Made by a program: the position numbers and the translations under genes
Assembly (NCBI GenBank): GCA_029168955.1
Contig: JAPDOI010000154.1
Location: 616,001 to 680,000, forward strand
Direction of reading: 5' to 3'
DNA from: Aplectana chamaeleonis
Taxonomy: Eukaryota; Nematoda; Chromadorea; Rhabditida; Cosmocercidae
DNA: 64,000 bases
In this document: positions 26,841-36,800 of the stretch, piece by piece
Position numbering within the stretch: the stretch's first letter is position 1
How the letters are laid out: every line of letters starts with the position of its first letter
Notes under the pieces: generated by a model
What the model saw: only the letters and a program-made list of their open reading frames with translations
The model's database searches: none
Told to the model about the DNA's origin: nothing

Positions 26841-26919
26841 GTATCATACTCGGTTTGAAGCTGCACATAATATTTGCCAATATAAACAGAAAAACATTTT
26901 TTCATCGTGGACACTGCCT

Positions 26920-27587
26920 TTGAATCTCGAGCGACGCATAGGTACAGCAACACTTGAGCAACATGGAAATTTCTCACGATGATGGCCAGAATGAGCCACT
27001 TTCATGTGTATTTTCATGAAACTGGTTCGAGGTGATGCTACTTGTCTACTTTCCCGGTGAGCTTCACCTGAATTCTGACGGAAAAGCCTAAGTTCTCTCC
27101 TTCCATAATGCTGGTTTTGGAATTCGATGGCTTCCAGCCACCTAGGACGACCAGCTGGATGTAGTTTCAAATTCGTGCCAGATCCGTACGTTGTCGCCCA
27201 GACGTCTCATGGAGCTATGAAGCGAGATATTACACGGCGAGTTCCCAGTGACATGGTGTCGGTCTCAACGACTAACTACGAATTGTCGCTGAGTTTTTTT
27301 CGAATTGTCGCTGAGATTCCGGAGTAGGGCACGGCTAAGCAGCACTAGGAAGTTCGCCATCGCATAAACCGCGCATAATTCAACTGAACTCAACTAAGCT
27401 AAACCAAACTAGACCGAAGCAGACCACAAATTTGGCGGCAATTAAGCGGATATTTTGCGGCTATTTCACGGCGAGCATCATTTGGCGACTATTTCGCTGC
27501 CAGCATTATTTAGCGGATATTTCGCGACTATTACTCGGGAAAAAGGCATTTTGCGTCTGTTCCGCGGCTATTTCTCGGCCAAATCTC
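26920..27587. other. Spacer with CTATTTCGCGGC-like words
   Basis: No gene is supported. 27440-27590 contains repeated words (GGCTATTTC.CGGC, GGATATTTTGCGG, TTCTCGGCCAAATCTCAGAG) that recur around 49220-49520, so part is a dispersed repeat. 26925-27330 has no recognised feature. Confidence 0.35.
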
Positions 27588-28070
27588 AGAGTACACGCAC
27601 GTAAACGTGGTTGAGATAACTAAGGAAATATAATGGTATGGCTCAGAACACAACGCCTACGCATTTTGAAGCGTCAAAAACGACCCACAATGACGCTACA
27701 CGAGTGAGAAGTTGGTCCCGCGCCGCATCTGCCCGCCCTTGTATTTACGTCCGCCTCCAAAAAAGGGACGCTGGGCCATTCCCACCATCGGCGACGCCTG
27801 TAGGTGGGAGGATGAGTACAATAATTGAGCCATACACATCGACGATGGTGGGAATTCTGGTGGGAGCGCAGCACTCCTGTTTGGGGAGGACGCAAATACA
27901 GGGGCGGGTTGATACAGGTGCGGCGCCGACTCCTCAGTCTTGTAGCGTCATTTTTGGTCGTTTTTGACGCTTCAGAATGCGTAGGCGTTGTGTTCTGAGC
28001 CATGCCATTCAACTTCCGTAGTTAGCATCTCAACCACGTTTACGAGCGTGTATGCTGAATTTAAAGGCAT
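27588..28070. mobile_element. Palindromic MITE, family F copy 2
   Basis: The arms are so similar that the two strands translate to nearly the same peptide (NTTPTH.EASKTT.NDATR on both). The left terminus lacks the AGGCAGCA part and begins AGAGTACACGCACGTAAACG. The right is GAGCGTGTATGCTGAAT before TTAA. It matches 23639-24083 through AACGCCTACGCATT..GAAGCGTC and CGTCATTTTTGGTCG. Confidence 0.8.
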
Positions 28071-28074
28071 CGTT

Positions 28075-28610
28075 CACAATGGATTCCGTTTTCGAGTTTT
28101 CCATATATAATGAGAGCTATAGTTCCCTATATAACAGCTGCGATGAAAAAACCGCAAAAAATCCACTGAAAATCTCCTTTTTAGACCCAAAAGATCTCCA
28201 TCGACTTTTAACAAGGGAAGAGTCGATCGTTAGAGATAGCTGTTTCGACCGACGATCTCACGATCATATGAAGCTCATCTTTCTTTCAAGTGATCTGTTG
28301 AGAAGGAAAGGTTAGCCGATGTGTGTAGAAAAGTCATTCTTTACGTAATCGTTTGGTCAATTCCATCAACTCCCCCTCAGTTCCACTGTATCAAATGTTG
28401 AAAATTTACTTATATGATGGCTGACAGCAAATTGTGCCAGATGACTGACGGAGGGCCAGCCTCTTTTGACGGAATTTGAGACATTTAACCTCAATTATCT
28501 TCACAATAAAGCGTTTTCAACCGAACAAACTCTTTCTAAGTTCTCAGGTGGGCCCAGAGAATCATTTGAACCGAAAAAACGGTGAGTGGTTTTCAGCGCG
28601 TACGATGCCT
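28075..28610. mobile_element. TTAA-flanked MITE, family G copy 2
   Basis: The ends are TTAA|AGGCATCGTTCACAATGGA (28071 on) and GCGCGTACGATGCCT|TTAA (to 28614). The left TTAA is shared with the preceding family F copy. The interior is AT-rich without coding capacity. Confidence 0.75.
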
Positions 28611-28745
28611 TTAAGTGACAAGAAAGCAGCGGGTTCAATTACCCAAGTATGGGGTACATTGGCCCGCCCAGCATCTGGAAGCCCTGCCCATCCGGTGGCA
28701 GCCTCAGTGGAGGTTGGGCGACCCAGCCGCGACACGTGGGTGTAC

Positions 28746-28865
28746 CGACCACGCTGCGTGTCGGGGTGTTGACCGAGACGCGTGTCGGTGTGCCGACCGC
28801 GATGCGTGTAGGTGTGCTGACCGCGATGCGTGTCGATGCGCCGACCGCGACGCGGGTCGGTGCAA
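28746..28865. repeat. 24-bp minisatellite, five units
   Basis: Five units of exactly 24 bp have the consensus CGACCGCGATGCGTGTCGGT followed by GTGC (unit starts 28746, 28770, 28794, 28818, 28842). Because 24 is a multiple of three, all frames stay open and yield an 8-residue periodic peptide (VGVPTAMR). No signal, splice site or family supports translation. Confidence 0.9.
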
Positions 28866-29343
28866 AGTAGCTCCTAAGCCACATAAAAGTCTTGCAGGAT
28901 GTGAACCGCTGCTAAATAGGCCGCTAAACGCGACAGGTCAAAATGTCAACAGCCCGACAACAGGCGGACGTCGCTGGGCAACGGGCAGTCGTCAGGCTTA
29001 GAATGCGAGCGATTTGAGTTGTCAAGAGGGTGCAGTTGATGAGATGACAACTTCTCAACCTGTTGTCGATGCCCCAGTTTGCCCGAGTGGATTGGATGGG
29101 ATAGTACGCAACAGTGTTGCCCAAATATTCGTTTATTCGAATAATATTCGAATATTCGAATAATTCGAATATTCGAATATTCGAAGAAGTGGATTATCCG
29201 GGTTATTCGAATAATCGAATATTCAAAGAAGTGAAATATTTGTTTATTCGAATAATCGAATATTCGAAAAAGTGGATTATTCGAATTATTCGTTTATTCG
29301 AATATTCAAAAAAAATTATTCGTTCCAACACTCTAGTAGCTAG

Positions 29344-30043
29344 ATGCCTCCTACGGCAACCAGAGATGCCCAGGGTTTCGGAGGCATCTAGTCTGATTTT
29401 GACACGAAAATTTACGTAAGTTACGGAAAGTTTAGCCTCAGTTGATGAAATTTTAGCTACAGCGCTCGCATACACTACAAAAATTCTCGCTACAGCACCC
29501 GCATATTCAACGCTTATTCTCATTGCAGCACTCGGTCGATCGAGCCACCCAGTCTTGATCCGTGCTAGAAAAGCGATCCTAGCTGCGATCGACATCATCG
29601 CCGTTTCTTCCCCACGGCCTGCAGCATCCCAGCGGCCAAAATTGTCCCTAGCATGGTCTTCCAGAGAGCGACACGGGGTCACGCTCCACGACCAACAACA
29701 GAGTGTCAAGTTATCTGTGGGTTGACTGGGCCAACACTGTTCGAACCGCATCCCTGCGTTCCGCGTAGCCAACGCGGGTTTGAGATTGCATTTCAACACA
29801 GGCTGTCGCTAAATCCGTAGATTCTCGCTACAAAATTATAGCGAGAATATACGGGTTTAGCGTCAGAGAGATCAATGTTTCGAATTAGTCTTCGTTTTTA
29901 CGTAGAATACGCGCAGAATTTGCACCCTTGTTGCCTTGACACAAGAATTTGCGGGTTTTAGCTATCGTAGCCAAAACCCGTAGTTTACCGCTACATGGAA
30001 TGGGGCGGCGTTTCAGGCCGCGCCCTAGCTACCCGTTGGCAGA
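29344..30043. other. Spacer with small hairpins
   Basis: No gene is supported. 29808-29861 forms a 23-bp imperfect stem (GCTAAATCCGTAGATTCTCG against its near-complement) around CAAAATTA. TTCTCGCTACAGC-like phrases repeat at 29455-29520. The 198-codon minus frame covering 29203-29799 shows no domain. Confidence 0.35.
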
Positions 30044-30047
30044 GTAA

Positions 30048-30524
30048 AGACACAGTCCAACCTCGGAATCGATTTTTCGTTTTTCTGCCTATTTTGCAGA
30101 AAATTTCACGCTGATCACAACGGTGTCTCTAGAATCGCTCAGAACTCACTACAAGCGGAGTTACGGCTCCTCAAAAAATCTCAATTTTGAACGGCTAGAA
30201 GTTGGCGGACGCGTTGTCTCGAGCCTGTATTTCCTCGTTATTCGCAGCCAGCGTTCTGAAGCCGGCCACAATATAAATCCAGACCAAAAACAAATCGAAG
30301 AACATAGGTTTTGATTAGAATAATTCGCGCGTCTTTTCCTTATTGAGGTCGGAAACCTGGCAGTGGGCGTTAACCATTTTTTTTCTTTTAAGGGGGCGTG
30401 GCCGACTTTTTCCTGGCTTTTTCTCGCTTATTTGAGCGAATTGAGATTTCGCGCTTGGCAGGGTTGCTATAGGCGGCGACCGCACCATAATATCAAAAAT
30501 TGCCTCTGAGGTTGGACTGTGCCT
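30048..30524. mobile_element. TTAA-type MITE, family C copy 2
   Basis: It starts after GTAA with AGACACAGTCCAACCTCGG and ends GAGGTTGGACTGTGCCT|TTAA (30525-30528). It is highly similar to 21969-22442. The right TTAA doubles as the left flank of the next element. Confidence 0.88.
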
Positions 30525-30528
30525 TTAA

Positions 30529-31013
30529 AGGCAGCAGACACGCTCGAAAAAGATGATGAGATAACTACATTAGTGGGGTCGTACAGGCCCTAGAGGAGCC
30601 CTCACGAAGTTGCAAGCGTTAAAAACTAGTCCAAGTGAGCGTATTTGAGCCGTAGTCAGTCACGAAATCATCCTTGCTCCGCCCATCGATACGGGCTCCG
30701 CCCCTCCATACAGGTATTCAATGCTCGATTGCTGCCACTTTAGATTTCTTTTTAGGCTTCTAACGGCGTAAGCGTTCCAGAAAGGGCAGTACGAGTACAC
30801 TAGCGTCGTTATCCCAACAAATTTATTGCTAGCTCCGCTATTTCAGCCAGTGACGTACAACTCGTCCATTTCTGTTCCAATATAGAACGTACCGTTATAT
30901 CTTAATTTCCGTCAATTTGTTTTCGTCTTTTTCGTTATTTCTGAATACTAACAGCTTCAGGCCTCCAATTTAATCCATAATATTGATATCATTTTTGAGC
31001 GTGCCTGCTGCCT
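30529..31013. mobile_element. TTAA-flanked MITE, family F-like copy 3
   Basis: The ends are AGGCAGCAGACACGCTCGA and GAGCGTGCCTGCTGCCT, flanked by TTAA at 30525-30528 and 31014-31017. Its terminal 25 bp are family F, but the body differs from copies 1 and 2. It is the second car of a four-element train. Confidence 0.85.
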
Positions 31014-31017
31014 TTAA

Positions 31018-31574
31018 AGGCAGTGGTCACGATGAAAAACGTTATCAAAAAACTACAAAAATCAGCTTAAATCAAAAACAGCTGAAAACAATGAAGGTAG
31101 TGCTGTGAAAAACGGGCGAGAATTAGGGTTGCTAGGGCCCAAACAAGCCAGTTGGTGCACACGTGCACAGCGCCGACGAAAAAGATCGCAGTCTCATGCC
31201 GAGCAGTCAAAAATCCTCGACATTTAGAGGGAGAAATAAATGCAAATTTACCTAATAAAAACAATTGAGCAATGAAAGAAAGCACTCCAGTCAATGTTTT
31301 AGATTAGATGTGTACATAAATTCGAAGGTTCATTGATTCGACTATAATTTCAAACCGGCTGATGTTCTTGATATAAGGGGTCATCGATGCTCGATGCCGA
31401 TGGTGTGGGAGTGGGCTCGTCCACCATCAAAAGACAAGAAAGTTTAGGCTTCAAAATTGGCCCAAAGCAGTGGTTTTTTTTCGCGATTTTTTCCTATAAG
31501 TCCTTCTACTCGAGGCCCAGAAAGGGGTTTAGAGAAGAAAGGACGAAAAGCAAATTTGATCGCGATCACTGCCT
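31018..31574. mobile_element. TTAA-flanked MITE, family H
   Basis: The ends are AGGCAGTGGTCACGATGAA and TTGATCGCGATCACTGCCT, flanked by TTAA at 31014-31017 and 31575-31578. No coding capacity. It abuts elements on both sides with no spacer. Confidence 0.85.
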
Positions 31575-31578
31575 TTAA

Positions 31579-31796
31579 GGCACGCCCGCCAGCAGTAACC
31601 ACGGGGTTTTGTTCCATAGAACGGCGGATCGACCCCAAGGCCGGCCCTCCGAACCCAGGAAGCCGTTTTGAAGTGAGCAAATCTTCATTCAGAGGCGATG
31701 CTGAAACTCGAAACTTTCTGAGTGACATGTCCATGACCCACTAATCCGACAGTTCGCAGAAGCTGTAATTCGGTGTTTTCATCGTGTACGATGCCT
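31579..31796. mobile_element. Short TTAA MITE remnant, family G-like right end
   Basis: The right end is TCATCGTGTACGATGCCT|TTAA (to 31800), as in family G. The left side begins GGCACGCCCG directly after TTAA and lacks a clear inverted end, so this is a truncated copy. Confidence 0.55.
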
Positions 31797-32972
31797 TTAA
31801 AGGCTTATTTTCCTATGCATCACCTCAACCAAAATACGATATAGTAGCCATTTAAAAGTATGTAAGTGCTGCATGTAACCACCAACAGTGCACAAAAGCC
31901 TTGGAGATCTGATGAGATTTATATTTCAGCCATGACACCCGCAAGACTCACAAGTACGTTGATTCGTTATTACCACCTACTCTGCGGGTATTATTCTGGC
32001 GGCTTACCGCTGATTCACAGGAGATTGACCTCTACCTAAAGGTAGATGTTGCTCTTTACAGCAGTATTTAATCTCTACTCTGTAGTGTATGCTGCTCTTT
32101 ACGTCTAGGTAGCGAGTTTCTCGGAATTCTGCCACAGTTCTGATGAACCATCACAGATTCGTTCAGAAATTTCTCTACTTTTCATGCAACTCACTTGGAT
32201 CACCGCGATTCCTAATAGAGTGATTTTTACCACGAGGTGACGGTGAACTTCCCGTAATAGTAAAAATCGTCTAGTGCGAGAGTCTCCGCTAGTGGGCATC
32301 GCAGAAGGTGTGCAGGATGTAACAGAAGTGTGCAGAACCTCACATAAGGTTTCCGTTTCCGTTTTAAGCCATGTTTTGACTACATCGCTGTTGTTTTTCA
32401 TCGCAGCGATTTGCACCCGCTACTGCAGCGATTCGGCAGCGGCAGCGATTCTGTTCATAGTGCATAGCCTCACAGATGATCGAAAAACTTCAATCACTCA
32501 GTGAAATCAATGACTAGTAGTCATTAATAACACGTTTCGACTCGTACACACTGATCTTGCCATGTTAAAGGGTCAACGTTCACTAGACGAAACGTGTCAT
32601 CCGCTGGCAATCGCTCCATCGCTGTCATAATGGGATGATTAGCGACCATCGAGAATCGCTCCTCCATCAGCAAAGCAGTAAAACATAGATTTTCGTCGCC
32701 GCGACCCAGCGATGTAGGACGTCTGCCACGAAGCGATCACAAGTGGAGCGCCTTTCCATTACGGGCGATGAAACGGAAACAGTTGTCCCCCGCAGCATGA
32801 CCACAGCGACCACCTGCAGTCGAAATATGGCTTTAGTCTGACGCATGGACCAGGCGGCTGGCCGTGCGGGGTTGGCGGCCTCACTGAAAAATGGGGTTCA
32901 AATTCGCGCGGAGTGATCTGCAGTCGCAGCTCGGTCCATTCATCAGACTAGAATGATTACGAAAACTCTAAA
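31797..32972. other. Intergenic; two stray 21-bp satellite units
   Basis: No gene is supported. 32298-32345 holds two units (AAGTGTGCAGAACCTCACAT type) of the satellite at 32973. 31950-32105 has TCTACCTAAAGGTAGA-type small palindromes. The remainder shows nothing recognisable. Confidence 0.35.
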
Positions 32973-33240
32973 TTGTGCAGGACCTCACGGAAAATGTGTA
33001 AGACCGCAGTTGAAGTGTGTCGCACCTCCCGGAAAGTGTGCCGGACTTTATATAAAGAGTTCAGAACCTCACTAGAATTGTGCATGACTTTACACGAAGT
33101 GTGTAAGACGTTGCAGAAGCTGCGTAGGGCCTGAATGGAAGTGTGCGCGATTTCAAGGGGGTGTGCATGACCTCACAAGAAGTGTTCAGGACCTCCTTAC
33201 GCAAGGTGTATAGGACCTCGCTGGAAGTGTGATGGTGGAA
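32973..33240. repeat. Satellite of about 21-bp units
   Basis: About twelve diverged units have the consensus AAGTGTGCANGACCTCACAG (20-23 bp each). The last units (GTGTGCATGACCTCAC, AAGTGTTCAGGACCTC, CGCAAGGTGTATAGGACCTC) and the following GTGGAACTCGCATGAT recur almost exactly at 39366-39455. Confidence 0.85.
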
Positions 33241-33484
33241 CTCGCATGATATTGCTCCTACCTGATGGTATGCATGAATTCAAGCTTTATCTATATAATT
33301 TTATTAAGTTCGGAGAATTCAGGTTGGCAACTTTGATCATAACTTTAACATATTTTTGAGCGTGTCTGGTGTTTTAATGTTCGCATTTATTTCCATGCTC
33401 TATAACGAAAAAAAGTCGTCATCTCTCATAATACCCAGTGTTGTTCTCTCCTAAAAACCAGTTTTTATATTCTATCTCACCGCT
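33241..33484. other. Spacer, no feature recognised
   Basis: AT-rich sequence without a gene. TTTTTGAGCGTGTCTGGTGTTTTAA near 33352 resembles a decayed family F end. Confidence 0.3.
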
Positions 33485-34373
33485 TGTATCTCTGGCTCCG
33501 TCCATAGCAGACGTCCTAGCGTCAAGTGACCGTACAGTGACGTGGGGGGTTGCATCTTCAGCATTTGTTATTGATCTGACTCCCCAGCTACCACTGCCGC
33601 CGGCCAGTTGCTGATGGTGGAGGCATAGTGACCGTAACGGCTGTCACAAATATAATCGATACCATCGCTAACCACGTGGCGTCCTCGGACACGTTGACAT
33701 GTGGATCGAATACACACCGCGGGTGTGGCTAAGGAGCAGCTCGGCTGGTACACACGACGCGCGCGATGGTAAAACTGTGCGCGGCTGTGCGCGCTCATCG
33801 TCCTTGGGGCACGTTAACCAAGGGTACTCGAAAAAGTTGTCGTTGTTGTTGAGTTTTAGCCTTTCCCCTTTATCGTTTTTTGCATTTTGTTCATGTAGGC
33901 TGATGTGTCGGACGTAGGGCCGGAGTCGGGATCAATATCATCATCTCCCATTCCGCTCCAAGAAGCACACAAAAGGAACTCTAAAAAACTTGTCTAAAAA
34001 GAGCGAATTCCATTGAAACGATGGTATGAGAAGCACTGCATCTAAAAAAATCACATAATAAACAAAAAAACATGAGTGAAATGCAAAAAATTATAAGGTG
34101 GGACGGCTACAATGGGGCAAGGAATACTTTTTTTGAAGGTCCTCGGTTAACGCGCCCCAAGGACGATGAGCGCGCACAGCGTTTCTCCGTTGCGCGTCGC
34201 ATGTGCTAGCCGAACTGCTCCATAGCCACACCCGCGGTGTGGATTCGATCCACATGCCGGACACGTTGAAGGCGTCAGCCGTCGAGCGTCATGCGCCAGC
34301 GTTTGAGCGCTGGCGCATGATGCTCCGACGCCTTGACGCTTTGCCGCTGGTCGTCTGCTATGGACGGGGCCTC
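33485..34373. mobile_element. Foldback MITE with long inverted arms
   Basis: The arms 33485-33842 and 34117-34373 are inverted copies: CGTCCATAGCAGACG, GACATGTGGATCGAATACACACCGCGGGTGTGGCTA, and GTGCGCGCTCATCGTCCTTGGGGCACGTTAACC are all found complemented on the right. The right arm itself contains a 13-bp perfect stem, TCATGCGCCAGCG..CGCTGGCGCATGA (34288-34319). The loop shows no gene. Confidence 0.85.
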
Positions 34374-34944
34374 ACTCAGAAGTGAATAAATGCAAGCAGA
34401 GATGGTAGTTATCCGCACGGTGGCCGTGAGTTAAACGTATCTAAGCGGGTGGTTATCACGCGGTCAGTGAGTACCCAGATCGCCAATTTTTTTGGCATCA
34501 AATAATGGTGTGAGAAAGGCTTTTCTTAGACATTATTAGCATCGCGGCTTACTCTAAAGATTCGCAGTTAAGGATGACGATAAATTTGGCCTAGAAAATG
34601 CTGCTTCTGTTTTGAGATGAAAAATTGCAAAGCCACTAACAATAAGCATTCTTTGAATGCAATTTCACTCAGCAACGGACATATAAGACCAAGGGTAGAA
34701 GATCGTTTCGCAGAAGCTGAGAAATCGAACTAAGGGCGTATTCAATAAATAAAAAAGTGGAGAAACGAATAGCAATTGCGCATGAAGTCCCGTAGAAGAA
34801 TTTTTGTTTGGGGTTAACACATTTTTTTCTAGCTTTGTTTTCTTTGGAATGCACACATCTGAAGTTTCACTTTTCCGTCCAATGTAGAAACAAAGGCTAC
34901 CAAGCTAAGTATTGATAATGTATCACCGATTTGTTGTTTGTATC
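34374..34944. other. Intergenic, no feature recognised
   Basis: No element ends or exons are seen. The short minus-strand frames overlap one another and have no motif. Confidence 0.3.
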
Positions 34945-34948
34945 TTAA

Positions 34949-35794
34949 AGGCAAAGTCCGGACAGATTTTGACACCACCGAAATCCGGGTTAGATAGATT
35001 GGGCTGGTCTAGCTGGACACCGTTCAAAATTTTCACAAACTCTAAGTCCGTATTTCTGGAGAAAACAGCCTGAAAGTCAGAGAATACGGTATTCACAGCA
35101 TGATAATCATGGCTGGAATGACCGATAATTACACAGCATTTTTGAAGAATGCGTGGACAACGGCTAAGATATGGACGATGGTCACACCTTTCTGACTTTT
35201 CTGGATCATCGGCTCACGGAAGTGGCTTTAATAACTTGAAGAAGGTCGGTTTTAAAGGCAGGGTTCGCGATAAGAACAACTGTCGAGCTCTCTTCATAAG
35301 AATGTAGATTTGGCCATCACAAAAGTAAAAATAAGTGAAAAAAAACCAGAAATTCGCGGGAAAAACGCTCAAAAACAAAGATTAACGGCCAATTACCGGT
35401 GTCGGCCGGCCCCCTAATTAACGCGATTTTCATTAATGCTTGCTTATACGACATTTATTTTGCTGTTAAAGTAATCAGTAATCTCCAGAAATGTTCAGAA
35501 ACTACTTTAGAAGTAAAATAAAGTTGACAAAGCAGGCTTTTACTCAAATCTAAATGATTGCGGGCGGGAGGACACCGAGCCATAACTTGCTCCTGAGCGT
35601 TTTTTCTCCAATTTTTCACTCATTTTCACTTTTTTGATGGCCAGATCTACAATTCCATGGGTATAGCACAACAACCGATTTTATCGAGAACCTTGCCTTT
35701 AACGCAGTTTTCGCTTGTTCCTTCGGACTACCTGTACCATGAACACAGATTCAGCGGAAAATCTCAGAGTCGAAAATCTGCTCGGACCCTGCCT
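34949..35794. mobile_element. TTAA-flanked MITE, family Q copy 2, interrupted
   Basis: The ends are TTAA|AGGCAAAGTCCGGACAG and CTCGGACCCTGCCT|TTAA. The sequence matches 15375-15770 on both sides of a family E insertion at 35256-35698. Removing that insertion and one TTAA restores exact collinearity with copy 1. Confidence 0.9.
35256..35698. mobile_element. TTAA-flanked MITE, family E copy 1, nested
   Basis: The ends are AGGCAGGGTTCGCGATAA and ATCGAGAACCTTGCCT, flanked by TTAA (35252-35255 and 35699-35702). The arms are partly palindromic (TGTAGATTTGGCCATCA near 35308, its complement near 35638). It sits inside family Q copy 2 and is absent from copy 1. Confidence 0.9.
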
Positions 35795-35798
35795 TTAA

Positions 35799-36479
35799 GA
35801 ATGACTGGAAGGGTGTAGTTTAGCCTTATTTGGTATTTATAATTATGAAAATGTAGTAGAGATTGGGCGCAAAACAAAAATGTGCAGTTTGAATTTCCTT
35901 TTACGCTATATTGCCTCAAAGTCGAAAAAATTCCGTTGTCTCCTCCGATTTCTGATTCTCCGCATGTGGCCCTGCCACTATTATTACCTCGTCTGTAGCG
36001 GTCTAGAAAAACCTCGACGAGCTGTTATGAATTCAAGGCTTAAAGAAGAAAGCGTATGTATTCATCGCTTTTTTACGTGGATTGATGTGGAATGGTTTTG
36101 ATGCTTTACGTCACAGATACTCCACACTGAAGTTCAGGTCTGATCCGTGATAAAGAGGTAGTTAGTTCGCGGCTTAGCTGCGGTTGGATCGTGGCCAACC
36201 AAATGTCAAGTGTGCGTGGCAAGCGCGCGTTAGAGGCACTGTCCAACCTTAGGGACAAAATCTGAGATCTAAACATAATTAGAAAGTAGTCTCACCCCAT
36301 TTAACACCTGCTAAGTGCGAGCTCTCGATTCCTTCGAATAAACGAGATATAGGAGGAAGCCACCCTGGGACGCACTCATTAGGAAGCCACTTTGGCACGC
36401 CCCTTTTACGATCTATCGAGCTCAACAGTGGCAAAATGAGCGATGGATTCCGATCAATATTCTTCCCTTGATTTCAGGG
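35799..36479. other. Spacer with a family C/D-like MITE fragment
   Basis: 36234-36460 begins GGCACTGTCCAACCTTAGG and contains TAAACGAGATATAGG and CGATCTATCGAGCTC, as in family C/D MITEs, but lacks a right end. 35800-36230 shows no supported gene. Confidence 0.4.
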
Positions 36480-36800
36480 CAAGTAGCAATCCCCCCGGAA
36501 GGTGGCAGCTACCTGCTCTCACTGCATGGTGACTGTGTCAATCACGTCACGGCTATCAATATGGACGGGCCGGCATATAAATGCACAGGCGGCGCTCAAG
36601 TTAATGACCATTGCAGTCAGTCACCTGAGAGCAGTGAGCAGTCTTTTGTGGGGTGGCTGACTGCAAGAAACGGGTGGTGAATTCGCTCACCGCCGCAGAG
36701 GGAAGAGAAATACTCGCACCCACCGGCTGGCGACCCTCCAGCTCCGCTGCCAGCTGATAGGAATGACAGGCGAAACGTTTGAAGGTTTTATTGATGTTTC
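36480..36800 (+). repeat. GC-rich, promoter-like repeat fragment
   Basis: GACGGGCCGGCATATAAATGC (36565-36585) looks like a TATA promoter. About 180 bp downstream, AGCTGATAGGAATGACAGGCGAAACG (36752-36777) ends the block. TATA box, spacer, then GAAAC parallels the Penelope end at 25226-25476, but the core CTGATAG departs from CTGANGA. A decayed retroelement end is possible. Confidence 0.4.

Larger units (their letters stand above)
25129..26883 (-). mobile_element. Penelope-like retroelement, 5'-truncated
   Basis: This 1755-bp insertion is flanked by AAACAGAAAAAC on both sides (25117-25128, 26884-26895), a 12-bp target duplication. It reads on the minus strand: truncated reverse transcriptase, GIY-YIG endonuclease, a region with a TATATAAG box (25469-25476) and a hammerhead-like motif (25226-25261). 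Both extremities carry an inverted copy of about 40 bp (GTGCAGCTTCAA.CCGAGTATG at about 25190 and 26850), a terminal arrangement known in Penelope-like elements. Confidence 0.9.
24777..26919. mobile_element. TTAA-type MITE, family B copy 2, split by Penelope
   Basis: The left end is TTAA|AGGCAGTGTTCATGATGA and the right end is TCATCGTGGACACTGCCT|TTGA. Body blocks such as GGTCAGCTCGCATACATCGG, AACTCGTCCACCATGCTT and GAGTCAGCATGGGACCG match 19280 and 40560. The Penelope-like element at 25129-26883 interrupts it, with a 12-bp duplication of MITE sequence. Confidence 0.85.
24476..29335. mobile_element. Large hAT-like element with 8-bp target duplication
   Basis: The ends are TAGAGTGTTGCCCGAATATTCG (24476) and CGTTCCAACACTCTA (to 29335), a CAGTGTTG-like hAT terminus. 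GTAGCTAG flanks both sides exactly (24468-24475, 29336-29343). ATTCGAATATTCG word arrays sit just inside both ends (24485-24585, 29118-29320). No hAT transposase is seen. The interior holds a MITE with a Penelope insertion, two more MITEs and a minisatellite. CAGTGTTGCCC at 29112 may be an extra left end. Confidence 0.7.

Noticed and set aside
27638..28012. Two conserved-looking proteins on opposite strands
   Set aside because: Their similarity arises because the region is a palindromic MITE, so both strands read nearly the same sequence.
28615..29001. 128-codon frame with a cysteine/arginine repeat
   Set aside because: It spans the 24-bp minisatellite, whose unit length keeps every frame open; no other coding evidence.
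29112..29335. Short hAT-like element starting CAGTGTTGCCC at 29112
   Set aside because: The 8 bp before it (GTACGCAA) do not match those after 29335; the exact match belongs to the left end at 24476.
29203..29799. 198-codon minus-strand frame
   Set aside because: No domain, and it runs into the ATTCG word array of a hAT-like end.
36752..36777. Hammerhead ribozyme candidate CTGATAG..GAAACG
   Set aside because: The CTGANGA core is broken and no stem I pairing could be found; kept only as a promoter-like repeat fragment.
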